Assembly: GCF_000444995.1 (NCBI RefSeq)
Contig: NC_022041.1
Span: 2,330,001 to 2,394,000 of the forward strand
DNA length: 64,000 bases
Direction: 5' to 3'
Source: Paracoccus aminophilus JCM 7686
GTDB taxonomy: Bacteria > Pseudomonadota > Alphaproteobacteria > Rhodobacterales > Rhodobacteraceae
In this document: positions 37,852 through 47,141 of the stretch, in pieces
How positions within the stretch are numbered: the first letter of the stretch is position 1
Layout: each line of letters opens with the position of its first letter
The notes under the pieces: model-generated
What the model was told of the DNA's origin: nothing
Seen by the model: the letters and a program-made list of their open reading frames with translations, nothing else
The model's database searches: none
Program-made: the position numbers and the translations under genes

Positions 37852-38546
37852 TGCACCTGCCCCCGTTCCGCTGGCCAAACGACCGTGTCAAAGGTGATGC
37901 GTTGGCGGCGGTCGAATTGCAGAGCTTGTTGGGTGAGAGCGCGGAGCACCGCCGCGAAACCGCGATCGCCGAGACCGGTCTGCCGGACGATGTCGGAAAT
38001 CCGGCATGCCTCCATCATCGTTGGCAGAAAGCTCGCGAGGACGGCATCGCTCTCGGGATCCGGAAACCGCACCTCATGCATGAATTCGGCATTCGCGAGT
38101 TCAATCCGGTTGATGTTTTCTTCGGTGACGAGGCAAACACTGTCGACCAGTTTTCCTCTGGCGGCGACCGCCACTGCTCTCACCTGGGCGCGGAATTCTG
38201 GAGTTACGCGACACGACGGCTTTACGATAAGGCCAACACGATGACCCCCACGTTTGGTCACTCGAAAGTCGATGTAGTGCAGTGGATTCTGCTTGCCGAC
38301 CGGCAGACTCGGCAGAAAATATCTGACGCCTTCCAGCTGCTCTTCAACGTCGATCACATCAGGTCGGTAGATCGCGCAGATCGCGACCTTGTATTCGAGA
38401 TGGCTTGCATAGCCGAGGCATTGGCCGTTGCCGGGGCCGAAGACGAGCTGTCCGACTGCATGGCGATCGGCCTTGCGCGGTATGGCCCGCTTGGCACGGC
38501 TTCGCGCCGGCGCCGCCCATTGATAGGTGTTCATTCCTTCAAGCAT
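37848..38546 (-). CDS. tnsA: TnsA-like endonuclease subunit
   Basis: 232 aa. The PD-(D/E)xK-type pattern is ASHLEYKVAICAI (Glu), LHYIDFRVTKRGG (Asp) and VGLIVKPSCRV (Lys). The E-x-K of typical TnsA is replaced by V-K, so the catalytic set is slightly unusual. The C-terminal part is the TnsB-contact region. TnsA cuts the 5' ends and makes transposition cut-and-paste. AAGGAG lies seven bases before the ATG at 38546. A 425-base gap with an AT-rich stretch upstream probably holds the operon promoter. Confidence 0.82.
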   Translation of the reverse strand: MLEGMNTYQWAAPARSRAKRAIPRKADRHAVGQLVFGPGNGQCLGYASHLEYKVAICAIYRPDVIDVEEQLEGVRYFLPSLPVGKQNPLHYIDFRVTKRGGHRVGLIVKPSCRVTPEFRAQVRAVAVAARGKLVDSVCLVTEENINRIELANAEFMHEVRFPDPESDAVLASFLPTMMEACRISDIVRQTGLGDRGFAAVLRALTQQALQFDRRQRITFDTVVWPAERGQVQ

Positions 38547-38971
38547 GTGAAGGCTCCTTCAGACATGAGAATTGCGGTCCCAGAAGCGGCGATCTGGGGT
38601 GATTTTTCTGATGAGCCGGAGGAATCTCTTGCGCTTTTTCGGATTGCGCGTAACTTGAGCTATGCAAATGGGTTGAGATTCATCTCGACTCGACCTTTGC
38701 CCGGTCCCTGTGGATCGGGCTTTTCTTTGGACGGCTGCATTTTACGTCATCATGCGAGGCTCCTTCTTCAGTTGCCTCATTGTGACTCGGGCGAGAGAAA
38801 CTGCAGATAGCCTAAATTTGGTTATCCACATAAATGCGATGGCCGCATATTTTTTATTTTAAATCAGATGCTTGTGAAGTCATGCAGACCCCGCCGGGGG
38901 ACTTTCTGGATCGTTGCGCGAAAAGTTCGATCAAAGAGTGTTGGGTTCGGAGCCCGCCTCCGGTCTGCTCG
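38547..38971. other. Gap upstream of tnsA, probable promoter region
   Basis: No gene seen. An AT-rich block at about 38805-38875 (TTTGGTTATCCACATAAATG, TATTTTTTATTTTAAATCAG) could hold the promoter for tnsABC-tniQ reading left. Confidence 0.4.
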
Positions 38972-40075
38972 TCAGTTAAGCATCGGGGCCGTTTCGAGGA
39001 TTTCGGCCAGGTCGAGCATCCTGTTGATCATGCGCAGATTGACGGACTGACGAGCTCTTTCGCGCTCAATGATCACCTCGAGGATAGCTTCGATCGAAGG
39101 CGCTGAAAGGCTGCGTCGTTTACCCTGACGACGCGCGAAGCTGTGGAGGTCATCGCGCATCACCTGACCGACGGTCACCACCCTGCACCGGCTCAGGAAG
39201 GGCTCCGGCAGCGACGTCACTGTATTCGTGGTAAAAATCCAGCTGATCCAGCTCATATCAAACACCAGCTGGTAATATGGGCAACTCCATTGGGCAGCCG
39301 ATAGAGGCTCGAGTAGCGGAAGAAGTGCATCGGTGATGCTCGGAACCGTGTCGCGCATCGAACTCGCACGTCCGGCTTTTTCAACTTCGTCGATGATGAT
39401 AAAAGGATTGGCGATCCGCTCTTGCAGGATGAGGCTCAGGGGTCGCCCCGGTGTGGCGCTGCCCCATCCCTTCTGGACACCGCCGACGCTAAATCCCGCG
39501 GACTCTCCGGTGGCATCGATCGCGATGGAAGGCGCGCCAAGCAGTTCTGCAAGCCTGCGTGCCCAAAAAGATTTTCCGACGCCGGGCGGGCCATTCAGGA
39601 TGACGGGCCGACAGCGAAACCCGATCTCCTTTCGCTTTTGCGAAAGCAGCATATCGCGCATGATCAATGTGCTCGCTGCTGACATCCAGGGCATTTCCGC
39701 ATGAAGGGCAGCCCCGATCCGATGTGCCTCCTCCTCCCGCGGAGGCGGGATGACCTCGGCCCCCTCCCGCAGACGTAACAGAATGTCGCGGTCCGCATCC
39801 TTCATGCGGTAAAAAGGCGATGACTGCTCATGCCATCTGGCGATGCGCGTGGCCCGCCGGTGGATCTCGTGGGTCTGATCATAGGACAGCCGAAGATCAG
39901 GGTAGAATTTGTCAAAGCTGCGCTGATCAATGCTGCCGTCGATCGACCGTGGTATGGCCATGTCCGAGCGACGCGCCAGTCGGATCTTGGCGTTCCGGAG
40001 AAAACGGTCGGCGATTGCCTCCTGCGATCGCATTGGGTCGGGAAGCTGGCTTTGAATGAAGCGGATGGAAGGCAT
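38972..40075 (-). CDS. Lon-like AAA+ ATPase without protease domain
   Basis: 367 aa. Walker A is ILNGPPGVGKSFWARRLAE, Walker B is FIIIDEVEKAGRASS (IDEVEK as in Lon), sensor 1 is WIFTTNTVTSLPEPF and the arginine finger region is PFLSRCRVVTVG. An N-terminal helical region of about 150 residues is not recognised, and the Ser-Lys protease domain of Lon is absent. It lies upstream of tnsA on the same strand. It could remodel transposition complexes as ClpX does for Mu, or act in cargo defence; this is inference. Confidence 0.8.
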   Translation of the reverse strand: MPSIRFIQSQLPDPMRSQEAIADRFLRNAKIRLARRSDMAIPRSIDGSIDQRSFDKFYPDLRLSYDQTHEIHRRATRIARWHEQSSPFYRMKDADRDILLRLREGAEVIPPPREEEAHRIGAALHAEMPWMSAASTLIMRDMLLSQKRKEIGFRCRPVILNGPPGVGKSFWARRLAELLGAPSIAIDATGESAGFSVGGVQKGWGSATPGRPLSLILQERIANPFIIIDEVEKAGRASSMRDTVPSITDALLPLLEPLSAAQWSCPYYQLVFDMSWISWIFTTNTVTSLPEPFLSRCRVVTVGQVMRDDLHSFARRQGKRRSLSAPSIEAILEVIIERERARQSVNLRMINRMLDLAEILETAPMLN

Positions 40076-40224
40076 GGTTTCACCCTTCTCAATGCTGTAA
40101 AAACAAGAGGCGTCGTTGGCCCTCGCGCCGCCGCCTCATCGACTGTGACGCCTGGAGGGGCGCTGCCGAAGATCTGGTGCAAATGTCAGGAACTGATGAA
40201 CGTTTTTGCTCAGTCCGGCCGCGA

Positions 40225-40695
40225 TCAGCGATCTGCTGATCCGCAACCGTCCTGTTGACCGCAGGTCTGTTCGCGAACGAGAGCGACAAAATCCGCAATC
40301 AGCCGCTGAGCGATGTCCAGATCTCCGATCGGATAGGCGCCGGGAAACTCGAACATAAGGTCTAAATTCGCCGGGTGCATTTCGCTCAATTCCGCGGCGA
40401 TGGCATCCCGCAGTCGAAAAAAGGGGCGTCCCAGCCGGTACCAACGGCTGCAACTCCTGGCCCAGCCTTCCTCGATATTCAGCGCCACCACCGGCGACGT
40501 AATGATATCGTCGCCGCCGAGAATGGGATGATCCCGGACCTGCCCCCACAGGCACGGCGCACCAAGATGATGCAAGACCGGCAGCCACAAATCGATCTCG
40601 GGCGCTCGTGCCAGTTCTTGGGCGGTTGGGCCGATTTCGACAGCCTTAATTGCCGCCCGCGCTTTCTGAAGATGCGAAAAGAAATCTTGAGACAT
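40225..40695 (-). CDS. Small protein upstream of the Lon-like ATPase
   Basis: 156 aa, helical, with conserved-looking blocks (HLGAPCLWGQVRDHPILGGD, VVALNIEEGWARSCSRWYRL, LIADFVALVREQ). It may belong to a DUF known from Rhodobacterales accessory regions, but I cannot name it with certainty. It is same-strand and 149 bases upstream of the ATPase gene, so the two may act as a pair. An AT-rich block (40790-40900) upstream is a likely promoter. Confidence 0.6.
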   Translation of the reverse strand: MSQDFFSHLQKARAAIKAVEIGPTAQELARAPEIDLWLPVLHHLGAPCLWGQVRDHPILGGDDIITSPVVALNIEEGWARSCSRWYRLGRPFFRLRDAIAAELSEMHPANLDLMFEFPGAYPIGDLDIAQRLIADFVALVREQTCGQQDGCGSADR

Positions 40696-41447
40696 CGATA
40701 TTCTCCATCGCGAACCGGCACGATGGCAAAACCATCAGAGACCGGTAGGGTAAAAATTCAGCCTGTCGGATTGTTTTAGGGCTCCAACATATCTCAAACA
40801 GGACGGTGAGTCAAATTACCGTATATAATCAGATATTTAAGCGTTTTCGCACCTGTCATTATGGGCAGAGTCCAAGTATTGACGAGAACCATTTTCATTT
40901 GAATACAAGAGAGATACTGAGAGTTGCCTTACAGGCAGTCGGCTCGCAAGCGACCGGATTCTAAGGTTTTTCTCGAGCGGATGCCTTGTCGCTGAAATGG
41001 ACACATAGAATACAAAAGCGCCCTAGATGAAGCGATGATTCGAAGGCGAACGAGCCGGACGAAAAGGGCAGCACTCGACGTAATCAGGCAAGGAGATGTC
41101 CACTATGCGGGACGAAGCGGCCATTCGCTGCACTTGCATCCTGACTGCTTCGATCCACCCGATGCGCAGTAAGCCGCTTTTGGCAGGCGGCCGAAGCGAG
41201 GTACTTCAAGCTGTCGCTGCAGCAGCACGCGCCGAGCTCGACGAGCACAACGGCACTGCCGTTTCCATTGACAAGCCTAAAGCGGCATCAGGCAGTGGGG
41301 TATAGGATCATGCAGTGCGCCGATCATGCCCCTGCAGCAGCCACCTTTACCGAAAACAACCCAATTACGGCGATGGCGGCCCGCTTGAACCGGCTTGCGC
41401 TGGTAGCGGCCAGAAAGATCACGATCCGCTTCAGCGCCGACGCTTCC
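40696..41447. other. Gap between transposition genes and cargo
   Basis: No convincing gene. Left part AT-rich (CCGTATATAATCAGATATTTA, 40820-40840); right part has short frames without family features, probably eroded. Confidence 0.4.
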
Positions 41448-42680
41448 TCAATGACCGCTGAGCACCAGCGTCTTGACCGGCAGGGCCACAGCTTGGATCC
41501 GCAGAAGCATTGCATGAACCATAGCTGTCGCATCGACCGCGTGAAGGAAAATCGCTTGGCCGGGGCCTGTGTTCGGGTCGCTTAGACGATCATGGTTATT
41601 AGTATAGGCATTGGCAATGCAACTGCTGCCGCGCGGAATATCGGCGATCTGACCGGCATAAAGTGGCTCGAGCGTGGCCGTGATCGTTCCCGGCTTTGCC
41701 AATTGCTGGGCATCCACCAGCTGATCTGATGCGCGCACTTGCCCCGAGGCAATGACATCTTGCACCTCGGTCAAGACCATCGGGATGATTTGATAGGGTT
41801 TAGAGGCACATGTGACCTCAGCAATCATACCAGGTTTCAGGACTTGCGCCTCGACTTGATTGAAGCCCACCACCAGCGTCTCATCGCCCGCATCGTCGGG
41901 AACAAGGATCCCGGCAGGACGCATCAATGGGTTGATCACCTCGCCCGGGCGCAACGTGAATTGCTGCAGAGTCCCCGCGACACCTGCATATACCGTGGTG
42001 CGATCCACCGCGACCTGCGCTTCGCGGATCTTGGCCTTTGCGCTTTCCAGTTCGGCGGGTAGAAGCGATCCAAGCTTTGTTTGCAATGTGCGCTTACTGG
42101 CCAGCGCGGCATCCAACTCGCCCACCCGGGCATCTACGACCGCTTGCAGCCGGTTCAGTTCGGTGCGCGTAGTGGTCGAGGCGTTACGGTTGCGCAGTTC
42201 CTGATAGGTCTGCAAATCGTCCCACGCCAGATCATGTGCGGCCCGCGCCTGTGCGATACGCCCGTCGATCCCTTCAAGTTCGGTTTGCGACACCTTGGCC
42301 GAAGCCTCTAATTCGGCAAGGCTTTTTTCAGCCGTATCCAGAGCCGCAGCCTGCCGCGAGTCCTCCATCCTAAACAGCGCCTGCCCGGCTTCCACATGTT
42401 GAAAGCGCGTCACATAGACCTCTTCCACGCGACCGATCATCTCGGGTTGGATGGTGATGGTGCGAAACGCCTTGGTCACATTGGTCGTCGAGGGGTGATA
42501 ATAAAAGATCATCGTGATCAAGCTGACGGTCAACAAGATGCAGGCCGTAATGCCCCACCTCAGCTCATACCAGACCGAGTAAAGATTAATCTCGTTGCCA
42601 AGGCGCTTGCCCTGAAAAAAGCGCCGAAAAAGATAGTCCGGAAAAATCGTGACCATCAAGCATAGAAGAAACTCAAGCAT
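41448..42680 (-). CDS. HlyD-type membrane fusion protein (YiaV/YibH-like)
   Basis: 410 aa from the ATG at 42680. Two N-terminal hydrophobic segments (MLEFLLCLMVTIFPDYLF and ITACILLTVSLITMIFYY) precede a biotinyl-lipoyl half motif (IGRVEEVYVTRFQHVEAGQA), a long coiled coil (about 120-225) and a beta-barrel. It is the periplasmic adaptor type. It overlaps the DUF3302 gene by 8 bases, the same pairing as yiaW-yiaV and yibI-yibH in E. coli. No pump gene is adjacent. Confidence 0.85.
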   Translation of the reverse strand: MLEFLLCLMVTIFPDYLFRRFFQGKRLGNEINLYSVWYELRWGITACILLTVSLITMIFYYHPSTTNVTKAFRTITIQPEMIGRVEEVYVTRFQHVEAGQALFRMEDSRQAAALDTAEKSLAELEASAKVSQTELEGIDGRIAQARAAHDLAWDDLQTYQELRNRNASTTTRTELNRLQAVVDARVGELDAALASKRTLQTKLGSLLPAELESAKAKIREAQVAVDRTTVYAGVAGTLQQFTLRPGEVINPLMRPAGILVPDDAGDETLVVGFNQVEAQVLKPGMIAEVTCASKPYQIIPMVLTEVQDVIASGQVRASDQLVDAQQLAKPGTITATLEPLYAGQIADIPRGSSCIANAYTNNHDRLSDPNTGPGQAIFLHAVDATAMVHAMLLRIQAVALPVKTLVLSGH

Positions 42681-43173
42681 CGGCCTTCCTCTCGGTCTGA
42701 TGATGGCTTGCTGCGACGGTGTCTCCCGCATCCTCGGGCAGATCATCGGTCATCTCGTCGGTTGTGTCGGCCGCCGGATCACCTGCAGCGGCACGCCGCG
42801 AGCGGCGGCGCTCGCGCCGGGCAGGTTGCACCGACAGTCGATGAAGCGATCTGGCCATGGAAGCTAGCGGCGAAAACAGGCTTGGCAAATCGATCATGGC
42901 CAATAATAGCGCCGCGATCCAAAATATCTGGTTATGCGTCAAAAGCGAGATTAGCCCCATAACTGCGACGATTTGGAACTGTGCAGGATGACGGCCATGC
43001 ATCATCCTTTCGGGGAGCGAATGCAGCTTAAGGTAGAAAGCCCCGGTAAGTAGCACCGCCACCAGAAGAAAGATGATGACAAAATTGAACATCAGATCGG
43101 TCTGCCCCGGCGGGGTAATAAAGCTTGGTAGATGTTCAATCGCAACGGGATGTCTGGCAGGAAGATCTTCCAT
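42673..43173 (-). CDS. DUF3302 inner-membrane protein (YiaW/YibI-like)
   Basis: 166 aa. Two hydrophobic spans (FVIIFLLVAVLLTGAFYL and QIFWIAALLLAMIDL) surround the conserved SLPERMMHGRHPAQFQIVA, the DUF3302 pattern. The tail is Arg-rich, then Asp/Thr-rich. The ATG at 43173 lies only 11 bases from the IS3 end, so its native promoter has been cut away. It is partnered with the HlyD gene. Confidence 0.7.
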   Translation of the reverse strand: MEDLPARHPVAIEHLPSFITPPGQTDLMFNFVIIFLLVAVLLTGAFYLKLHSLPERMMHGRHPAQFQIVAVMGLISLLTHNQIFWIAALLLAMIDLPSLFSPLASMARSLHRLSVQPARRERRRSRRAAAGDPAADTTDEMTDDLPEDAGDTVAASHHQTERKADA

Positions 43174-43203
43174 GGCTCTGCGATCTGAATAGCCCCGAGT
43201 TTC

Positions 43204-44079
43204 TTAGACGCCTTCGCGTCTCATCTTCTGCTGCCGTTCGAACTCGGCGGGCGACAGCATCCCGTTCCTCGCATGCTTGCGCTTTGGATTGTAGAACATC
43301 TCGATGTAATCGAACACGTCCTGCCTTGCGTCTTCGCGGGTCCGGTAGGTCCTGCGCCTGATCCGCTCGCGCTTGAGGAGGTTGAAGAAACTCTCGGCGA
43401 CGGCGTTGTCGTGGCAGTTGCCGCGGCGGCTCATCGAATGCTCAAGATTGTGGGCGCTCAGGAACGCAGCCCAATCCATGCTGGTGAATTGGCTGCCCTG
43501 ATCTGAATGAATCAGCACCTTTCCCTTCGGCTTGCGCCGCCAGACAGCCATGAGCAGGGCTTGCAAGACGACATCCGTTGTTTGCCTGCTTTGCATCGAC
43601 CAACCAATCACGCGCCGGGAATAGAGGTCGATGACCACCGCGAGGTAGGCAAAGCCCTCCTGCGTCCGGATGTAGGTGATGTCGATCACCCACACCCTGT
43701 CTGGCGCATCGACGTCGAACTGCCGGTCGAGAGTATTGTCGACCACGACCGATGGCTTGCCACCATAGCTGCCAGGGCGGCGCTTATAGCCGATCTCCGC
43801 CTTGATCCCCGCAAGCTGGGCCAATCTGGCCACCCGGTTCGGACAGATGCTTTCGCCCTGCTCAACCAGATCGTCATGCAGCTTGCGGTATCCGTAGACT
43901 TTCCCACTCTCCGTCCAGGCGCTCCGCGGCAGTTCAGTCTGGCGCCTGTCTTCGTGAGCTCGCGCACTCATCGGAGCCTGTAGCCAGGCATAGAACCCGC
44001 TCGGCTGGATGCGCAGACACCGGCACATGGCCCGGACAGAAAACTGACCCCGATGCTCGGCCACGAACGCGTATCTCAC
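43204..44079 (-). CDS. IS3-family transposase OrfB
   Basis: 291 aa with HTH_21 (RQTELPRSAWTESGKVYGYR) and rve integrase core. DDE residues: VWVIDITYIRTQEG, VLIHSDQGSQFTSMDW, and Glu in DNAVAESFFNLLKRERI. It overlaps orfA (ATGA), the arrangement used for -1 frameshift fusion OrfAB. Appears intact. Confidence 0.93.
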   Translation of the reverse strand: MRYAFVAEHRGQFSVRAMCRCLRIQPSGFYAWLQAPMSARAHEDRRQTELPRSAWTESGKVYGYRKLHDDLVEQGESICPNRVARLAQLAGIKAEIGYKRRPGSYGGKPSVVVDNTLDRQFDVDAPDRVWVIDITYIRTQEGFAYLAVVIDLYSRRVIGWSMQSRQTTDVVLQALLMAVWRRKPKGKVLIHSDQGSQFTSMDWAAFLSAHNLEHSMSRRGNCHDNAVAESFFNLLKRERIRRRTYRTREDARQDVFDYIEMFYNPKRKHARNGMLSPAEFERQQKMRREGV

Positions 44080-44348
44080 TTTGCATCCCGAGCGAAATAC
44101 GCGGTGGCTTTTTTTAGGATGTCGCGCTCCTCGGAAACCCGTGCCAGCTCCCGCTTCAACAGGCGGATCTCGGCATCCTTCTCGGTCTCACCTGATGCCG
44201 TCTTCGCGAACTTGCGCTTCCAGGCATAGAGCGAGTGCTTGCTCACCCCGAGCCGTTCAGAAACCTCGCTGACCGGGTAGCCCCGCTCCGTGATCTGAGC
44301 GACCGCATCGCGCTTGAAGTCGTCGCTGAAAATGGCTGTGCCCATCAT
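44076..44348 (-). CDS. IS3-family transposase OrfA
   Basis: 90 aa HTH protein (FSDDFKRDAVAQITERGYPV, SERLGVSKHSLYAWKRKF) with a leucine-zipper-like C-terminus (IRLLKRELARVSEERDILKK). Binds the IS ends and is fused to OrfB by frameshifting. Confidence 0.92.
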   Translation of the reverse strand: MMGTAIFSDDFKRDAVAQITERGYPVSEVSERLGVSKHSLYAWKRKFAKTASGETEKDAEIRLLKRELARVSEERDILKKATAYFARDAK

Positions 44349-44405
44349 GGCCTCCTTGCCTCAAAATTAGCAAAGAAGGCGTCCACGAAACATGGGGCTA
44401 TTCAG

Positions 44406-44876
44406 AAGGAAAGCCCATCGCACGGCCTCCAGCCTGCAGGTGAAAAAGGGGGGCGTGGAAGGCTGATCGGGCGCACGAAAGGCGGCATGAATACAAAACT
44501 TCATGCCGTAGCCGATGCGCATGGCCGCCCGATCCACATGTTCGTCACCGCTGGTCCCGTCAGCGACTACACCGGAGCGCCTGCCATGCTGAGCAGCCTG
44601 CCGAAGGCGGAATGGATGCTGGCTGACCGCGGCTATGATGCTGACTGGTTCATAAATGCCTTGAAAGACAATGGGATAAAGGCATGCATCCCCGGCCGGA
44701 AGGGCAGGAAGAAAGCTATCAGGCACGACAAACGCCGCTACAAGCGCCGCAACCGTATCGAGATCATATTCGGCAGGCTCAGAGATTGGCGGCGGATTGC
44801 GACCAGATACGACAGGTGCCCTATCACCTTCCTCTCGGCCATCGCCCTTGCCGCAACCGTCCTCTTCTGGCTCTAA
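44406..44876 (+). pseudogene. 5'-truncated IS5-family transposase
   Basis: C-terminal part only: GRTKGGMNTKLHAVADAHGR, AEWMLADRGYDADWFINAL (DDE second Asp), and RRNRIEIIFGRLRDWRRIAT with the YREK-like Glu region, ending ALAATVLFWL. It starts at the IS3 right end, so the N-terminal half was removed. Confidence 0.85.
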
Positions 44877-45051
44877 AGTTAATGAAGCTGGAGGCTCTGG
44901 CGGCTTCGCCCTCTAGCCAACCAAAACCGTGATTGGCGGTCAGAGCCGAGACTATATGAAAACGCAGTCAAGCATCACCATATCCCACAGTAGCGATTCA
45001 AAGGCTGGCCACCTCTCGGTAGTGGCCAGCGACACTTATTGATCTCGCATG

Positions 45052-46209
45052 TTAATTTCTGAGTGCGGGCAACAGGGCCTGCCCTTGCGAGATATGCTTT
45101 GTAGCGATTTCACGTCCTTGCTTTCCGGTTACGAAAGTTCTTGCTGGAACACCCTCGCCGGGATGAAGATCCGGAAACAGCGTCAAAATCTCGTCCATAC
45201 AGCTGGTGGGTAGCATCTTCGCTGCCTGTTTACCCAAATATAAGGATTCAGTCGGAGCGCCTTCTGCAAACACCACCTCATGCTGATCCAGCATGAAGTG
45301 AAAATACTCCACCTGATTACAGTCATTCAATCTTTGAATGCCTGCTGACCCCACCAGATGAATAGCTGCAACAAGCACTTCATCCTGCGCGAATAAGCGC
45401 TGTACGATGCGGGACTTCACAAGCACCCGATGCTGCGGGGACACGACCAAATCGCGCAGTGGCAGGCCAGGACCAAGCGCACCAGCCTTAATTTCAATGG
45501 GCCGAAGCTTTGGACGGGCAGCAAGATCGACGCGATCAAGGGATCTCGATCCGATCCACACAATTGGTTTAAACCCGTGATCTGCCGTTCTTACCAAATC
45601 ACCAACCTTTAAGCTTTCCACCGGAATCAGCCCTTGATCGGTTTCGATCAGCGTCCCTCGCGTAAAGCAGGGAAATTCGACATCGAAAATAGAAGGAGCA
45701 AAGCTTGTTGTATGATTGAAGGCAGAGAAAGAGGTCCCTATCGACACCGAAATAACCTGAATCGAGTGAACTTGGGTAATGCCAGCCCAGTTCGGAAGCT
45801 GAGCATTCAAGGGTCTAAAGAACATATCGCCGTTCGACATTTGAACAAGCAAAGCTCCTTGATCCTGAAATACATCAGGATTTATAGCGGTTTGAATCCG
45901 CATCGTGACGGCGATGGCACTCACGGCCGTCAAGTTGGTATGAGACATACCGTCAGCGGTATAGGAAAAATGTGAGGGTATGTGGGGAGGGTTGGCACTC
46001 GCTGCCCAGCTCGGGCTAAATCCATTCTGTGTTTGACCAGGAGAGAACTCATAAGCCCCTGTGATCGCCACGGCCTCCAATTGGCTGCTGCCACTGGCGG
46101 TATAGCCAACGACGGCCGTTTGCTGGGCTGGCGTACTGTCGGTAAGCGGGGTGTCGTCGATCATCGGGGCATTCCCCATCCAGATCCAGTTCACGGTCGA
46201 TGTTGGCAT
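45052..46209 (-). CDS. Hint domain protein, copy 3 (cargo)
   Basis: 385 aa. The N-terminal region (1-180) is Ser/Thr-rich, with Trp motifs (STVNWIWMGNAP) and no recognised family. The Hint_2 domain starts CFTRGTLIETDQGLIPVESL and includes VVSPQHRVLV. It shares the C-terminal MDEILTLFPDL block with copies 1 and 2 but is clearly diverged from them. It is inside the intact Tn7-like element, while the other two are in the older remnant, so this family recurs as cargo. Confidence 0.8.
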   Translation of the reverse strand: MPTSTVNWIWMGNAPMIDDTPLTDSTPAQQTAVVGYTASGSSQLEAVAITGAYEFSPGQTQNGFSPSWAASANPPHIPSHFSYTADGMSHTNLTAVSAIAVTMRIQTAINPDVFQDQGALLVQMSNGDMFFRPLNAQLPNWAGITQVHSIQVISVSIGTSFSAFNHTTSFAPSIFDVEFPCFTRGTLIETDQGLIPVESLKVGDLVRTADHGFKPIVWIGSRSLDRVDLAARPKLRPIEIKAGALGPGLPLRDLVVSPQHRVLVKSRIVQRLFAQDEVLVAAIHLVGSAGIQRLNDCNQVEYFHFMLDQHEVVFAEGAPTESLYLGKQAAKMLPTSCMDEILTLFPDLHPGEGVPARTFVTGKQGREIATKHISQGQALLPALRN

Positions 46210-46739
46210 GATTTGATTCTCACAGAGGTCGAAGCGCCCGAACTCATGGTTGTCAAAAATGCAGGAAAGCGCTAGTGCTCGTTCAGATTTACAACTTTTA
46301 GTTGCTAGTTTTCGCGCGTGAAAAAGATTCAGAATACAACTCTCGATTGATTCAGTTCCACGTCACATTTCGTGAACCTCTCGCTCTACCACCGCATTCA
46401 CAACGCCTGCCCTTGCGTCGATCTCCGACGTCCCAGCGGTCACCGGGAGACGATCACCTTTGGACTTCATGTTGATTTTAAATAATAATAATAAGATCAT
46501 CGACTGAGAGAGATCTGCCTAAGTCCCGCCATTGCATGACTGAAACCTCACAGAAAGCGAAATTTCAGCCCAGAATCTTCCCCGCCAAATCGAGCAAGGC
46601 AACTCTTAACCTGTCATTTTTGGCAAACAAAAAACGTAAGCGAAACTTCGCCTAGATCGTCACCCTCACAATGAACAAAATTGCGGAATATTTTTCCACA
46701 CATTAGCGAATTAAGAGAGCAAAATATGTGTGAGAAGCA
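46210..46739. other. Intergenic region between divergent Hint and XRE genes
   Basis: AT-rich, no gene. Contains AAATAATAATAATAAGATC near 46480 and ATATTTTTCCACACATTAGC before the XRE gene; probably promoters for both directions. Confidence 0.45.
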
Positions 46740-47141
46740 TTGGTCCATAATATAGATCTCATAGTGGGCCGTAATATTCGCCGCTTTAGGCATGAATCGC
46801 TCATGACCCAGAAAGACCTAGGCGTCCTAGTCGGAGTTACGACTCAACAAATACAGAAATACGAAATGGGGCATGATCGCGTTTCAGCTTCACGGCTATG
46901 GGACATTTCCACAATTCTTAATATAAAAATTGAACTGTTCTTTGCTGAAAGCGATGCTTCGGAAACGACAGAAACTCACAATCAAGCAACGGACAGAGTC
47001 ATCGAACTCGTCAAGCTATACCAAGCGATGCCAAAACATGTCGCCGCGACATTTCTTAAGATATTGAGGAATACCGCCGAGGCCGATGCTAGCGGGATTG
47101 AGGCACTGTCAAAAGCCATCGTTCCTCGCCTCCCAAGCTGA
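46740..47141 (+). CDS. XRE-family transcriptional regulator
   Basis: 133 aa, TTG start. The HTH reads IRRFRHESLMTQKDLGVLVG, then TTQQIQKYEMGHDRVSASRL, as in the alphaproteobacterial SinR/PraR-like regulators, followed by a helical C-terminal domain (VIELVKLYQAMPKHVAATFL). Lower GC than its surroundings. May control the adjacent Hint gene or itself. Confidence 0.82.
   Translation: MVHNIDLIVGRNIRRFRHESLMTQKDLGVLVGVTTQQIQKYEMGHDRVSASRLWDISTILNIKIELFFAESDASETTETHNQATDRVIELVKLYQAMPKHVAATFLKILRNTAEADASGIEALSKAIVPRLPS

Larger units (their letters stand above)
43185..44405 (-). mobile_element. IS3-family insertion sequence
   Basis: Terminal inverted repeats are CTGAATAGCCCCGAGTTTCT on the left and, read inward from the right, CTGAATAGCCCCATGTTTCG; both continue to GACGCCTTC. 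It contains orfA and orfB. The flanks (GCGAT and AAGGA) show no target duplication, and a 5'-truncated IS5 gene lies directly to the right, so an adjacent deletion probably occurred after insertion. Confidence 0.9.

Noticed and set aside
41096..41585. Short plus-strand frames as genes
   Set aside because: They overlap the end of the HlyD gene or lie in eroded sequence and show no family features.
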